Shown piece after piece: positions 16,786 through 25,436 of a stretch of 64,000 bases of DNA. The stretch is from Poindextera sp965277425 (GTDB taxonomy: Bacteria; Pseudomonadota; Alphaproteobacteria; Caulobacterales; Caulobacteraceae). Below the pieces are notes generated by a model. The model made no database searches, was not told the origin of the DNA, and saw only the letters and a program-made list of their open reading frames with translations. Location of the stretch: NCBI GenBank assembly GCA_965277425.1, contig CBDICR010000004.1:244974-308973 (forward strand). The letters run 5' to 3'. How positions within the stretch are numbered: the stretch's first letter is position 1; each line of letters opens with the position of its first letter. Position numbers and translations under genes: made by a program.

Positions 16786-17394
16786 ATGAAACTCTTGCAT
16801 ATCGACGCCAGCGTCCTTGGCCCCAACTCGGTCAGCCGGCAGGTCTCCGCCGCCATCGTCGAGCGTCTGCGCGCGGCGAGGCCGGGTCTCGAAATCATCG
16901 AGCGCGACCTGGCCGCCGAGCCGCTGTCCCACCTGTCGGGCGCGCATCTGGCGGCCGCGCAGGGCGCCGCAGCGTCGCCGGCCTTGCGGGACGATCTCGC
17001 CGCCGGCCAGGCGGCGCTGGACGAGTTCCTCGCCGCCGACATCGTGGTCATCGGCGCGCCCATGTACAATTTCACCATGCCGACCCAGCTCAAGGCCTGG
17101 ATCGACCGCATCCTGATCGCCGGCAAGACCTTCCGCTATGGTCCGAACGGCGCCGAGGGCCTGGCCGGCGGCAAGCGGGTGATCGTCGCCATCTCGCGCG
17201 GCGGCATTTATGGCGCCGGCAGCCCCTCGGCCGCGGCCGAGCATCTGGAGACCTATCTGCGCACCGTATTAGGCTTCATCGGCATCACTGATCCGGAATT
17301 CATCGTCGCCGAGGGCATCCAGATCGGCCCCGAGCAGCGCGTCAAGGCGCTGGAAGGCGCGCTTGAAAAGGCCACCCAACTCCAGGCCGCCTAA
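16786..17394 (+). CDS. azoR: FMN-dependent NADH-azoreductase
   Basis: A 202-residue flavodoxin-like NAD(P)H:quinone/azo oxidoreductase. Features: the N-terminal strand MKLLHIDASVLGPNSVSR (phosphate-binding loop), the central FMN loop APMYNFTMPTQLKAWIDR, and ISRGGIYG further on. It reduces quinones, azo bonds and probably protects against electrophile stress. AAAGG lies 8 nt before the ATG. Divergent transcription from the HxlR gene suggests de-repression by its substrates. Confidence 0.9.
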   Translation: MKLLHIDASVLGPNSVSRQVSAAIVERLRAARPGLEIIERDLAAEPLSHLSGAHLAAAQGAAASPALRDDLAAGQAALDEFLAADIVVIGAPMYNFTMPTQLKAWIDRILIAGKTFRYGPNGAEGLAGGKRVIVAISRGGIYGAGSPSAAAEHLETYLRTVLGFIGITDPEFIVAEGIQIGPEQRVKALEGALEKATQLQAA

Positions 17395-17400
17395 AACACC

Positions 17401-17414
17401 TCTCCCACGGGAGA
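17401..17414. terminator. Short GC hairpin between convergent azoR and exonuclease genes
   Basis: TCTCCC-AC-GGGAGA forms a 6-bp stem in the 33-bp gap between the two stops. It resembles a worn half of the CTTCTCCC repeat at 12854-13012. There is no clear U-run. Confidence 0.35.
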
Positions 17415-17427
17415 AGTGCTGCGCCCC

Positions 17428-18438
17428 TCAGGCGTCCTCGTCCTCATAGCCGACCAGCGACAGGGGTCTGGCCGCCAGGCCGTTCAGTTCGGCCCAGCGC
17501 GCCAGCGCCTCTTCGCGGCCGTGGGTGATCCAAAGCTCGCCCGGCGCGACCTCGGTGATCGTGCCGGTCAGCTCGTCCCAGTCGGCGTGGTCGGAAATGA
17601 CCAGGGGCAGTTCGACGCCCTGCTGGCGCGCCCGCGCCCGCACCCGCATCCAGCCGGAGGCGAAGGCGCCCACCGGATCGGCGAAGCGCCGCGCCCAGCG
17701 GTCGGCGATGGCCGAGGGTGGGGCGATGACGATCTCGCCGGCCAGGTCGCCGCCGGTCTCGGTGGTGGCCGGCGCCAGCGGGCCGAGCGCCACGCCGTGG
17801 CGCTCATAGAGCGCGTTCAGTCGCTCCAGCGCGCCGTGGACATAGATCGTCTTGTCGTAGCCCGCCTCGCGCAGCAGCCTGATCACCCGTTGCGCCTTGC
17901 CCAGTGCATAGGCGCCGACCAGGTGCGTGCGCTCGGGAAACTGTTCGACCGACTTGACGAGCTTGGCGATCTCGTCGGCGTCGGGCGGGTGGCGGAAGAC
18001 CGGCAGGGCGAAGGTCGCCTCGCTGACGAAGACGTCGCAAGGGACGGGCTCGAAGCCGGCGCAGGTCGGATCGCGCCGGCGCTTGTAGTCGCCGGAGACC
18101 ACGATGGTCATGCCCTTCCAGCGCACCACGGCCTGGGCCGAGCCCAGCACATGGCCGGCCGGAACCAGGCTGACCTCGACGCCGTCGCGCGCGATCGCCT
18201 CGCCATAGGCCAGCGGCTGGACCTGGCCGGCAAAGTCGTCGCCGTAGCGCACGCGCATGATGTCGAGGGTGGCTTGCGTCGCCAGCACCAGGCCGTGGCC
18301 GGCGCGGGCGTGGTCGGCATGGCCGTGGGTGATCACCGCCCGCGCCACCGGCCGCACCGGATCGATGAAGAAATCGCCCGGCGGGCAATAGAGGCCCTCC
18401 GGCCGCGGGCAGAGCAGGGTTTCCGGTTTCAACGCCAT
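17428..18438 (-). CDS. Ligase-associated DNA exonuclease (metallo-beta-lactamase fold)
   Basis: A 336-residue MBL-fold nuclease of the type encoded beside bacterial ATP-dependent DNA ligases. Near the N-terminus it has LYCPPGDFFIDPVRPV and the metal motif THGHADHARAGH. Further metal ligands lie in PAGHVLGSAQ and SGDYKRR, and the C-terminal beta-CASP-like half includes VISDHADWDEL. It probably processes DNA ends for the ligase at 14669-16294. The ATG at 18438 gives the normal family start; TATAGT lies 8 bp before it with no SD sequence, so the message may be leaderless. Confidence 0.88.
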   Translation of the reverse strand: MALKPETLLCPRPEGLYCPPGDFFIDPVRPVARAVITHGHADHARAGHGLVLATQATLDIMRVRYGDDFAGQVQPLAYGEAIARDGVEVSLVPAGHVLGSAQAVVRWKGMTIVVSGDYKRRRDPTCAGFEPVPCDVFVSEATFALPVFRHPPDADEIAKLVKSVEQFPERTHLVGAYALGKAQRVIRLLREAGYDKTIYVHGALERLNALYERHGVALGPLAPATTETGGDLAGEIVIAPPSAIADRWARRFADPVGAFASGWMRVRARARQQGVELPLVISDHADWDELTGTITEVAPGELWITHGREEALARWAELNGLAARPLSLVGYEDEDA

Positions 18439-18577
18439 CGCCGGCACTATAGGCGCGCCGGCGTCCCGAAACACGCGCCGCCATGGCGCGCGAACCGGGG
18501 CTTGCGGAACCGGCCCCCCATCGCTAGCTTCCGCGCCCTCGCTCAGGACCGCTCAGGCGCGTCCGCTACGACCTTTA

Positions 18578-18667
18578 GGAGAGGTGGCTGAGCGGTTGAA
18601 AGCACCGCACTCGAAATGCGGCATACCCGCAAGGGTATCGGGGGTTCGAATCCCCCCCTCTCCGCCA
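18578..18667 (+). tRNA. tRNA-Ser (anticodon CGA)
   Basis: A 90-nt class II tRNA. The acceptor stem GGAGAGG pairs with CCTCTCC, followed by discriminator G and encoded CCA. The anticodon loop CTCGAAA gives CGA, reading UCG. The long variable arm (ACCCGCAAGGGT) is typical of serine tRNA, and the T-loop GGTTCGAATCC is canonical. No integrase or direct repeat of its 3' end is visible nearby. Confidence 0.97.
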
Positions 18668-18877
18668 AGACATGTTGATTTTATTACCTATTATCAGGTT
18701 CTCCGTCTTCGTCCTGCCCGCGAGCATCTTAGCCGCCCACCATGTTGGGCTCGCCTGCCGCCGTCAGGGAAAGGCCGACATGCAGGGCGTGGCGGTCGCT
18801 GCCACGGTGCTATCCATGTTCGCGCCCTTGGCGATCGGTAATGTTTCAGCCACCGCATCGTATGCTTCACAGGGCTA

Positions 18878-18902
18878 GGAAATCCAGGCGGGGTTGGACG
18901 TT
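18878..18902 (+). promoter_or_regulatory. EcfG-like promoter (GGAAA-N16-CGTT) upstream of the PepSY gene
   Basis: GGAAA at 18878-18882 and CGTT at 18899-18902 are spaced 16 nt apart, one mismatch from the alphaproteobacterial general-stress consensus GGAAC-N16/17-CGTT. It lies 17 nt before the chosen ATG. Two better-placed sites of the same type head operons at 23597 and 28790. Confidence 0.4.
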
Positions 18903-18919
18903 TGGCAAGGTCTTTCAGC

Positions 18920-19243
18920 ATGAAATACAGGGTTTTTCCGGCCGCCGGATTGGCTATCGCCCTTGCGGCGACCGGCGTCGTGACGGCGACGACACGGTCC
19001 AGCGGCGGCTTCACCGGCCATCAGTTCGCCAGGATGGCCCGCATCAGCCTGGATCAGGCCCGCGCTGCCGCCCTGAAAGCCCGACCTGGCGCGATCACCG
19101 ACCAGGAACTTGAAAAAGAGGCCGGCGGCAGTGGTCTTCGCTACTCGTTCGACATCAAGAACGCCGGAACGACCTACGAAGTGGGCGTGGATGCTAAGAC
19201 GGGATCGGTTCTGGAGAACGATCGCGACAACGGTAACGATTAG
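18920..19243 (+). CDS. Secreted PepSY-domain protein
   Basis: A 107-residue exported protein. Residues 1-22 are a signal peptide. The rest is a single PepSY-like domain: ARISLDQARAAALKARPGAI, then a strand pair around RYSFDIKNAGTTYEVGVDA and the typical ending GSVLENDRD. PepSY domains inhibit proteases or bind small ligands in the periplasm. I chose ATG 18920, since the longer frame starts at a TTG without support. An EcfG-like promoter lies just upstream. Confidence 0.8.
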   Translation: MKYRVFPAAGLAIALAATGVVTATTRSSGGFTGHQFARMARISLDQARAAALKARPGAITDQELEKEAGGSGLRYSFDIKNAGTTYEVGVDAKTGSVLENDRDNGND

Positions 19244-19301
19244 GCTACACCGGCCGAACGTCGCCGCGGGAGGCTCCGTGGCGCTGAAAGACCTGATCTA
19301 A

Positions 19302-20279
19302 ATGCCGTTCCAGACAGACCTACGCCCCACCCGCCTGCTCCACCGTCCAGGCGCTCCGGAAACGGTCAAATCGTTCCAGGGCGTCCAGATCGACGACGAT
19401 CGGTTATGTGGGGTGTTGCCGAAGGATGCGCCGCTTCTTCAGCTCTACCAGGGAACGATCCACGGCGAAGGCCCGGCTTGGCAGCCGGGCCGCCGGCGGC
19501 TGGTCTGGTCGGATGTCCCCAACCGGCGGCTGCTCGGCTGGACTGCCGATGGCCGGGTCGAGGTGCTGATCGACGGAACCTGGTTCATGAACGGCAACGC
19601 CGTCGAGTCCGATGGAACGCTCGTCCACTGCGAGCATGGAAGGCGATGCATCAGCCGGGGCGGCGACTATGATCATGAGCCGGAGCCGATCGTGACGCAT
19701 TACGAAGGCAAGCGGATCAATTCCCCCAACGATATTGCGGCGGCGCCGGATGGAAGCCTCTGGTTCACCGATCCGACCTTTGGCCTCATCATGCCCAACC
19801 AGGGCGCCCTCGCCGAGCCGGAACTCGATCATCGCAGCGTCTACCGCTTCGATCCCGCGACCGGCGCTCTCACACGGATGGCGGACTTCGAGCAGCCCAA
19901 TGGCCTGGCCTTCACCGCCGACGGCGCCACGCTTTATGTTTCGGACACCTCGCTGTCGCTGGGCGAAGTGCCGGGTTTTGCGGCGGGCGCCAAGCATGAG
20001 ATCATTGCGTTCGACGTCGGCGAGAATGGAACCCTCTCCAACCGTCGCTTCTTCTGCCACACCGACCACGGCTATCCGGACGGCTTTGCCGTGGATTCAC
20101 GCGGCTGGGTGTGGACGACCGCCGCCGACGGCGTCCACATCTGGTCCCCGGACCGCTGCAAGCTCGGCTTCATCCCGACGCCCGCGGTCGCCTCCAACTG
20201 CACCTTCGGCGGCGCGGACGGCCGTCGGCTGTTCATCGCGGCGACGCAGTACCTGCTGGCGATCGACCTCAGCGCATAA
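19302..20279 (+). CDS. SMP-30/gluconolactonase family protein
   Basis: A 325-residue six-bladed beta-propeller lactonase. Family marks are GEGPAWQPGRRRLVWSDV near residue 52, the metal/substrate segment INSPNDIAAAPDGSLWFTDP, and PNGLAFTADGATLYVSDT and PDGFAVDSRG later. It should hydrolyse sugar lactones such as gluconolactone in a Ca2+-dependent way. No SD sequence precedes the ATG; a 7-codon frame starting GTG at 19277 behind GGGAGG ends exactly at this ATG (TAAATG), so translation may be coupled. The 3' end overlaps the convergent VOC gene by 11 bp. Confidence 0.88.
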   Translation: MPFQTDLRPTRLLHRPGAPETVKSFQGVQIDDDRLCGVLPKDAPLLQLYQGTIHGEGPAWQPGRRRLVWSDVPNRRLLGWTADGRVEVLIDGTWFMNGNAVESDGTLVHCEHGRRCISRGGDYDHEPEPIVTHYEGKRINSPNDIAAAPDGSLWFTDPTFGLIMPNQGALAEPELDHRSVYRFDPATGALTRMADFEQPNGLAFTADGATLYVSDTSLSLGEVPGFAAGAKHEIIAFDVGENGTLSNRRFFCHTDHGYPDGFAVDSRGWVWTTAADGVHIWSPDRCKLGFIPTPAVASNCTFGGADGRRLFIAATQYLLAIDLSA

Positions 20280-21087
20280 GCTGGTGCAGATGCCCGTCCG
20301 GATCTCGAAGCAGCCCATCGCGGTCCGCGCGCCAGACGATGCGGGTCGCGGCGATATCATTGGCCGCAAGGCCGCCGCGGCTCTTTCCTCTGGGGTGGTG
20401 GTAGCCGAGCAGTTCGACGTGCGGCGGCGCCTCGGCGGGGATCAGCGGCGCGACCTCAACCTCGACGGCGTCGAGATCGTCGAGCGCGGCTTGGGTGGGA
20501 CCGTGGTTCAACGACCCTGCGCCAGCCTCGCCCAGGCCGTGGCCGGCATAGAAGCGCCGGCTCGCCGGGATGCTGGCGACGGAGATCGCGCTATGGTCGA
20601 TGCCCATGACGCCGGCGTCGGGCCATTTTGGATTGGCTCCGCGCGGGAACTGCAGAAACTCAAGCGGGTGGCCTTCGGGGTCACGGAACTTGACCGCGGT
20701 GACGCCCCCCGCCGATTGCGGCAGGGTTACGGGTCCCCCGCGGCTGATCGGCGTCGCCCCCGCGGCAAGGGCTCTGCGCCATGCGGCGCCCGCATCGTCG
20801 GTAACCAGGGCGAGGTGCTGAAAAACGAGATCGCAGGCGGAAGCGTCGGCCGGGTAGCGGTCGCCCGGCCGATCGAACATGTCGAGATCGACGCGGCTCG
20901 CGCCCAAGCTCATCGGGCGCCGAGAGCCGCGGCCCTCAAGCCCCAGCACCGCCAGCTCCGCGGCAGAGATTGGGGTCAGCTCGCCGACAGCAAATCCGAT
21001 CGCGCGGTAGAAGTCGGCGAGACGCTCGAGCGCGGCGGTGACGAGGCGAAAACCCGCGATCGCGGTGAAGGTCACCGGAGACGGCAC
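20269..21087 (-). CDS. VOC-family (glyoxalase/dioxygenase-like) protein
   Basis: A 272-residue protein with two vicinal-oxygen-chelate modules: an N-terminal one with FRDPEGHPLEFLQFP, and a C-terminal one beginning GIDHSAISVASIPASRRFYA and ending RDPDGHLHQLM. The His and Glu positions that bind metal in this superfamily are present in the first module. Possible roles are lactoylglutathione lyase-like or ring-cleaving chemistry; the substrate is unknown. It is the last gene of a four-gene operon (GMC oxidoreductase, DoxX, cupin, VOC), overlapping the cupin gene by 16 nt. Confidence 0.82.
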   Translation of the reverse strand: MPSPVTFTAIAGFRLVTAALERLADFYRAIGFAVGELTPISAAELAVLGLEGRGSRRPMSLGASRVDLDMFDRPGDRYPADASACDLVFQHLALVTDDAGAAWRRALAAGATPISRGGPVTLPQSAGGVTAVKFRDPEGHPLEFLQFPRGANPKWPDAGVMGIDHSAISVASIPASRRFYAGHGLGEAGAGSLNHGPTQAALDDLDAVEVEVAPLIPAEAPPHVELLGYHHPRGKSRGGLAANDIAATRIVWRADRDGLLRDPDGHLHQLMR

Positions 21088-21533
21088 GGTTGCCGCTTCG
21101 GATCGACATGCAACTGGACCGTCATCAGGCAGCAGGGTTCATCGCCGATCGTCCCCGATTTGTGACCCTTCTTGCCCTCGGTCTCGTTGCAGCCCTGATC
21201 CTCGCCGAACGAGAAGTCGCCTGGACCCTGCTCGATGCGCGCGCCGTCCATGGATTCGATCCACCATCGCCCCGACAGGACGATGATCCATTGCGGGGCC
21301 GGATTTTCATGCCAGTCTCCAACCCAGCCCACCGGTTGAACGGTGAACACGACCGTCGCCTCGCCGCGCTCCATCTTGTCGTTCCATTGCGGATCAGCCG
21401 GCCCGACGCCCCTGAATTCAAAGTCGGTCAGCGCGCACCTGGCCTGATGGCTGATCCCGTTCTCGTCCACGTGCAGATGCCAGTAGGGGACGGACGGCTT
21501 GGGGCCGGCCTTGTCGTCGACCTCGTCGGTCAT
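21072..21533 (-). CDS. Cupin-domain protein
   Basis: A 153-residue single-domain cupin. The beta-barrel core is seen in VGDWHENPAPQWIIVLSGRW, with the metal-binding His, and EQGPGDFSFGEDQGCNET in the second motif. It could be a small dioxygenase, isomerase or binding protein. It overlaps DoxX upstream by 4 nt (ATGA type) and the VOC gene downstream by 16 nt, so it is tightly coupled with both. The position beside a GMC oxidoreductase suggests handling of an oxidised sugar or quinone-like product, which is inference. Confidence 0.78.
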   Translation of the reverse strand: MTDEVDDKAGPKPSVPYWHLHVDENGISHQARCALTDFEFRGVGPADPQWNDKMERGEATVVFTVQPVGWVGDWHENPAPQWIIVLSGRWWIESMDGARIEQGPGDFSFGEDQGCNETEGKKGHKSGTIGDEPCCLMTVQLHVDPKRQPCRLR

Positions 21534-21994
21534 GGATGGGCTCCGTAGGGATGTGTGGAGGTAAGGGGGTGGGCGAGGAACGGGACGAGCCCCGACCCGT
21601 CGATGCCAACGACGATCAGCAAAAAGCCCGCGCCCAGCGACAGGTTCTTGAGGAAGTCCCAGAAAAGCGTGCGACCCTTGCCGTCCGGATCGGACCAGAA
21701 ATCGCCCTGGGCCCAGAAGGGCTTATAAAGCAGCGCCGTCACCGCGCAGTACCCCGCGATCACAAAGGCGCAGGCGCGATCGGCGACGCCGCTGACCACC
21801 CCCAGCGTGCAGGCGATTTCGACGAAGAGGCCCGCCAGGATCATCCCGACAGCGATCGGCCGCGGCTTGAATACCTGCTGGGCCTGCCTGACCGCGTGAT
21901 CGAAGCCGAATATCTTGTCGAGCGCGCTGAACGGCAGGAACAGCAGGACCAGCCCATAGCGAACGACCAGGGCGACGACCGCGGCTGTCGTCAC
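21530..21994 (-). CDS. DoxX-family membrane protein
   Basis: A 154-residue inner-membrane protein with four hydrophobic helices (about residues 5-25, 48-65, 72-90 and 118-140). RYGLVLLFLPFSALDKIF at the N-terminus is characteristic of DoxX/SURF4-like proteins. These often accompany oxidoreductases and may take part in quinone reduction. It overlaps the GMC oxidoreductase stop and the cupin start by 4 nt each, placing it as the second gene of the operon. Confidence 0.8.
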   Translation of the reverse strand: MTTAAVVALVVRYGLVLLFLPFSALDKIFGFDHAVRQAQQVFKPRPIAVGMILAGLFVEIACTLGVVSGVADRACAFVIAGYCAVTALLYKPFWAQGDFWSDPDGKGRTLFWDFLKNLSLGAGFLLIVVGIDGSGLVPFLAHPLTSTHPYGAHP

Positions 21995-23553
21995 AGCCGG
22001 TCCCTGATGATGTCGGCGACCCGCAGGGCGTTGGCGATGATCGTGAGCGTCGGATTGACCGCGCCGATCGACGGAAAAAAGCTCGCGTCGGTGATGTAGA
22101 GATTATCGACCTCGTGGGCGCGGCAATCGAGCTTCAACACCGAGTTCGCCGGGTCGACGCCGAACCGGCAGGTGCCGGCCTGGTGCGCCGTGCCGCTCAA
22201 GGGAATGTCCTTGCCGAGATAGAGCGAGCGCTCGAGCAGCACGGCGGGCCAGCCGATATCGGACAGCACCTTTTCGAGCTTGCGCTTCAGGCGCTTGAGC
22301 GGTTCGGGATTGGTCTCGATCAGATCGAGATGGACCTTGCCATCCTTGTAATGGACGCGATTGTCGGGGTGCGGCAGATCCTCGGCCTGAAGCCAAAAAT
22401 CCATCGAGTGTCTGGCCATCTCTTCGAACGGCATCTCGGGCAGCCACTCGAGCCAGCTGGGCAGAGCCTCGCCCTTGATCTGGTCGGCATGGCTGGCGGC
22501 GCACATCTGGATGAGGCCCAGCGGATAGTCCCAGTCATCGCTTCCGAAATAGAAGTCGCTCAAGGCCAGCGTTTTCTGGAACACGGTCGGGTTGACGTGG
22601 CGCATCACCGCCATGACGATGCTCATGTTGTGACGCATATAGTTGCGTCCGACCTGGCCGGACCCGTTGGCCAGGCCGTCGGGATGCTGCACGTTGGCCG
22701 AGCGAAGCAGCAGCAGCGCGGACGAGAGCGCGCCACAGGCGACCACGACCGTATCGGCGGTGTAGACCTCGGCGCGGCCCTCACGCTCGACGTGCACGGC
22801 GTCGATGCGACGGCCAGTCCCGTCGGTTCCGAGCCGCGAGACATAGGCGCCGGTCAGCAGAGTCACGTTTTCATGCGCCGCCAGCATAGGGTCGATGCAG
22901 ATCACCTGCGCGTCCGCCTTGCCGTTAAGCAGGCAGGGAAAGCCGTCGAAGGCGCTGCAGCGCACGCACACGCTGGTCGGTGTGGCGAAGCCATCCTCCT
23001 TTTGGTCGAGGAGGATTCCAAGGGGCAGGTGGAACGGCTTGAGACCGATGGCCTCCAGCCGGTCCGACAGTTCGGCGACCTTCGGCTCATGCTTCACCGG
23101 CGCAAAGGGGTAGGGCGAGGCGGAGGGGGGCTCACTTGGATCTTCGCCTCGCTGGCCGTGGACGTGAAAGAGCGCCTCGGCGGTGTCGTAGAAGGGGGCA
23201 AAGGCGTCATACGTCAGCGGCCAGGCGGGAGAGACCCCGCCCGCGTGTTGCACCTCATCAAAATCCCGCTCGCGCAGCCGGAACAGCGCCGCGCCATAGA
23301 CCTTGGAATTGCCCCCGACATAATAGTGCAGGGCGGGGCTGAAGCTGTCGCCGCTCGCATTGGTCCAGGTCTCGGGCGCCTGGTATTTGCCGTCCACAAA
23401 GACCGCTTTGGCGCTCCAGTTCGCTTCCTCGCGCGGCAGGTAGTCGCCGCGTTCGAGGATCAGGATGCGCTTGCCGGTCGGCGCCAGCCGATGCGCCAGC
23501 GATGCGCCCCCCGGCCCGCTGCCGACAACGATCAGGTCGTAATGCTCAGCCAC
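21991..23553 (-). CDS. GMC-family FAD oxidoreductase
   Basis: A 520-residue glucose-methanol-choline oxidoreductase. The N-terminal FAD motif is YDLIVVGSGPGGASLAHRL; the C-terminal catalytic His/Asn region reads SGTAHQAGTCRFG and later IGAVNPTLTI. A Cys-rich insert (TSVCVRCSAFDGFPC) is typical of the choline-dehydrogenase-like/BetA-related branch. It should oxidise an alcohol or sugar. The GTG start has GGAG 8 nt upstream. It heads the four-gene operon, and a TGAAC-N17-CGTT promoter candidate sits 44 nt upstream. Confidence 0.9.
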   Translation of the reverse strand: MAEHYDLIVVGSGPGGASLAHRLAPTGKRILILERGDYLPREEANWSAKAVFVDGKYQAPETWTNASGDSFSPALHYYVGGNSKVYGAALFRLRERDFDEVQHAGGVSPAWPLTYDAFAPFYDTAEALFHVHGQRGEDPSEPPSASPYPFAPVKHEPKVAELSDRLEAIGLKPFHLPLGILLDQKEDGFATPTSVCVRCSAFDGFPCLLNGKADAQVICIDPMLAAHENVTLLTGAYVSRLGTDGTGRRIDAVHVEREGRAEVYTADTVVVACGALSSALLLLRSANVQHPDGLANGSGQVGRNYMRHNMSIVMAVMRHVNPTVFQKTLALSDFYFGSDDWDYPLGLIQMCAASHADQIKGEALPSWLEWLPEMPFEEMARHSMDFWLQAEDLPHPDNRVHYKDGKVHLDLIETNPEPLKRLKRKLEKVLSDIGWPAVLLERSLYLGKDIPLSGTAHQAGTCRFGVDPANSVLKLDCRAHEVDNLYITDASFFPSIGAVNPTLTIIANALRVADIIRDRL

Positions 23554-23596
23554 GCGATGCTCCGGCGGACCGGAGCCGATCCATTGCTGAAGACTG

Positions 23597-23622
23597 AACG
23601 GCGGTGAGACCGGTATGGTTCA
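23597..23622 (-). promoter_or_regulatory. EcfG-like promoter (TGAAC-N17-CGTT) of the GMC-DoxX-cupin-VOC operon
   Basis: On the minus strand TGAAC (23618-23622) and CGTT (23597-23600) are separated by 17 nt, one mismatch from the GGAAC-N16/17-CGTT consensus of EcfG sigma factors. The -10-like element lies 44 nt before the GTG start of the first operon gene. Confidence 0.45.
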
Positions 23623-23792
23623 TCGGAAGAATGACCTGAGTTTGGACGGCGCTCGCGGCCCATCGGGCCAGGCGTCTGCGGCGATCTGGAAAGTCAAAGT
23701 CGCCGCATAAGACCGGCGACAGCAGACCGCGCCGCGCGGCCGACGAGGGTCCTGTTAACGACCGGCTAGGGCAGCCCCGGGATAACAGCCTG

Positions 23793-25436
23793 CTAAAGCT
23801 CGCCGCTCGCCGCCAAAGCCTTGATGCGGCTTGCCGTGCGCATCGCGATGGCCGTGATCGTCAAGGAGGGGTTCACGCCGCCGGTGGTGGGGAAGATCGA
23901 GCCGTCGCAGACCCAGAGGTTGGGGATGTCCCAACTTCGGCAGTCCGAATTCACCACGCTGGTCGCCGCGTTGAATCCCATCCGGGCGGTGCCCGCGAGG
24001 TGATTGGTGTCGTCGGTCTGCCGAAAGATCTCCGTGGCGCCGACCAGCTCCAGGCTGGTCTGCATCTGGTCCAGCGCGTGGGCGATCATCGCCTTGTCGT
24101 TGTCACCCCAGCCATAGGTGACGCGGGCCACCTTCAGGCCATACTGATCCGTCTCCTCGTCCAGGGTCACGCGATTGGCCTCGTTCGGCAGCATCTCGCC
24201 GACCATCTTCAGCCCGACCTGATGGTTATATTTTTCCATTTCGTCGCGTAGCGCCTGGCCCCAGAGGCCCCTCGCGCCGGTCTGGATGCCGACCCATTCG
24301 ATCGGCAACGGGCCCTGCGCCATCCAGCAATAGCCGCCGTGGAAGTTTTTCCGATCGTCGTAGTTCCAGTGCTCGGTGATGGTCAGGGAGGGCGGCCCCT
24401 TGGACCAGCGCACCTCGTCCTCCATGACGCCGAAGACCGCCTGGTTGGACTGCACCATCAGGTTCTTGCCGACGAGGCCGGAGAAATTGGCCAGCCCGTC
24501 CGGATGCCGCGCGTTGGCGGAGGCGAGCAGCAGGCGCGGCGTCTCGATGGCGTACCCGGCCACCACCACGTTCCTGGCCTTCTGGAAACGCCAGCGGCCC
24601 TCGCGGACATAATGGACGCCCGTGGCGCGCCCATGGCGATCCGTTTCGATCCGTCCGACCATGGCGAGGTCGCGGATCTCGGCGCCGGCCTTGATCGCCT
24701 TTGGGATGAAGGTGACCAGTTGGCTCTGCTTGGCGTTGGTCGAGCAGCCGAAGCGGCAGAAGCCGCGATAGACGCAAGGCGGCGACTTGCCATGAGGGGC
24801 GGAGACGGTGGCCAGCGGCGTCGGCGTCCAGTCGATGCCCATGGCCTCGCAGCCGCGCGCCAACAGATCGCCTGCCCCGTTTATTTCGTGAGCGCGATAG
24901 GGATAGGCCGGCCGCTTCGGCCCCCATGGATAATGGGTGGGGCCCGATATGCTGAGCGCCCGCTCCGCCTTGGCGTACCAGCCCCACATGTCCCGCCAGT
25001 CCAGCGGCCAGTCCGCGCCGTAACCGAGCACGCTTCTGGACTTGAACCATTCGGGTCTGAAGCGCAGCGAAACCATGGCGAAATGCACGGTCGAGCCGCC
25101 GACGGCCTTGCCGCTGTTCTTGCCGCCCATGGTCAGCGGATTGGCGCCGTCGACGATGCGATTGTCATTCCAGTAGAGCTTGTTCTGCTCGGTCTCGTCC
25201 GAGGCGAAGTCCTCCAGCGGCCGGAAGTACGGGCCGGCGTCGAAGCCGATCACCGAGAAGCCCGCCTGCGCCAATCCCGCGATCAGCGGGCCGCCGCCGG
25301 CGCCGGTGCCGACCACGACAAAGTCCACCTCATCGTCGTCGGCATGTTCGCGCATCTGCAGCCAACCGCCCGGTCGCATGACATCCGGCGCGCGGCCGCC
25401 GGCGGCGCGGGGCGCGGCGAACGGGTCAGCGGACAC
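23793..25436 (-). CDS. GMC-family oxidoreductase (gluconate-dehydrogenase large-subunit type)
   Basis: A ~547-residue FAD enzyme. The dinucleotide motif is DFVVVGTGAGGGPLIAGLA; the middle holds SPPCVYRGFCRFGCSTNAK, a Cys-rich segment typical of the large subunits of membrane gluconate/sorbitol dehydrogenases. The C-terminus has NHLAGTARMG (catalytic His) and TTGGVNPSLTI (Asn). The GTG at 25436 is preferred; the frame is open 33 nt further. It overlaps the gene for the small subunit-3-like protein upstream by 11 nt, so the two probably form one enzyme. No cytochrome c subunit gene is present, so the electron acceptor is unclear. Confidence 0.88.
   Translation of the reverse strand: MSADPFAAPRAAGGRAPDVMRPGGWLQMREHADDDEVDFVVVGTGAGGGPLIAGLAQAGFSVIGFDAGPYFRPLEDFASDETEQNKLYWNDNRIVDGANPLTMGGKNSGKAVGGSTVHFAMVSLRFRPEWFKSRSVLGYGADWPLDWRDMWGWYAKAERALSISGPTHYPWGPKRPAYPYRAHEINGAGDLLARGCEAMGIDWTPTPLATVSAPHGKSPPCVYRGFCRFGCSTNAKQSQLVTFIPKAIKAGAEIRDLAMVGRIETDRHGRATGVHYVREGRWRFQKARNVVVAGYAIETPRLLLASANARHPDGLANFSGLVGKNLMVQSNQAVFGVMEDEVRWSKGPPSLTITEHWNYDDRKNFHGGYCWMAQGPLPIEWVGIQTGARGLWGQALRDEMEKYNHQVGLKMVGEMLPNEANRVTLDEETDQYGLKVARVTYGWGDNDKAMIAHALDQMQTSLELVGATEIFRQTDDTNHLAGTARMGFNAATSVVNSDCRSWDIPNLWVCDGSIFPTTGGVNPSLTITAIAMRTASRIKALAASGEL

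Noticed and set aside
18672..18878. 68-residue protein starting 5 bp after the tRNA
   Set aside because: No SD sequence, a start too close to the tRNA 3' end, and no family pattern.
18578..18920. tRNA-Ser as an integration site for a genomic island
   Set aside because: No integrase gene and no repeat of the tRNA 3' end found downstream.
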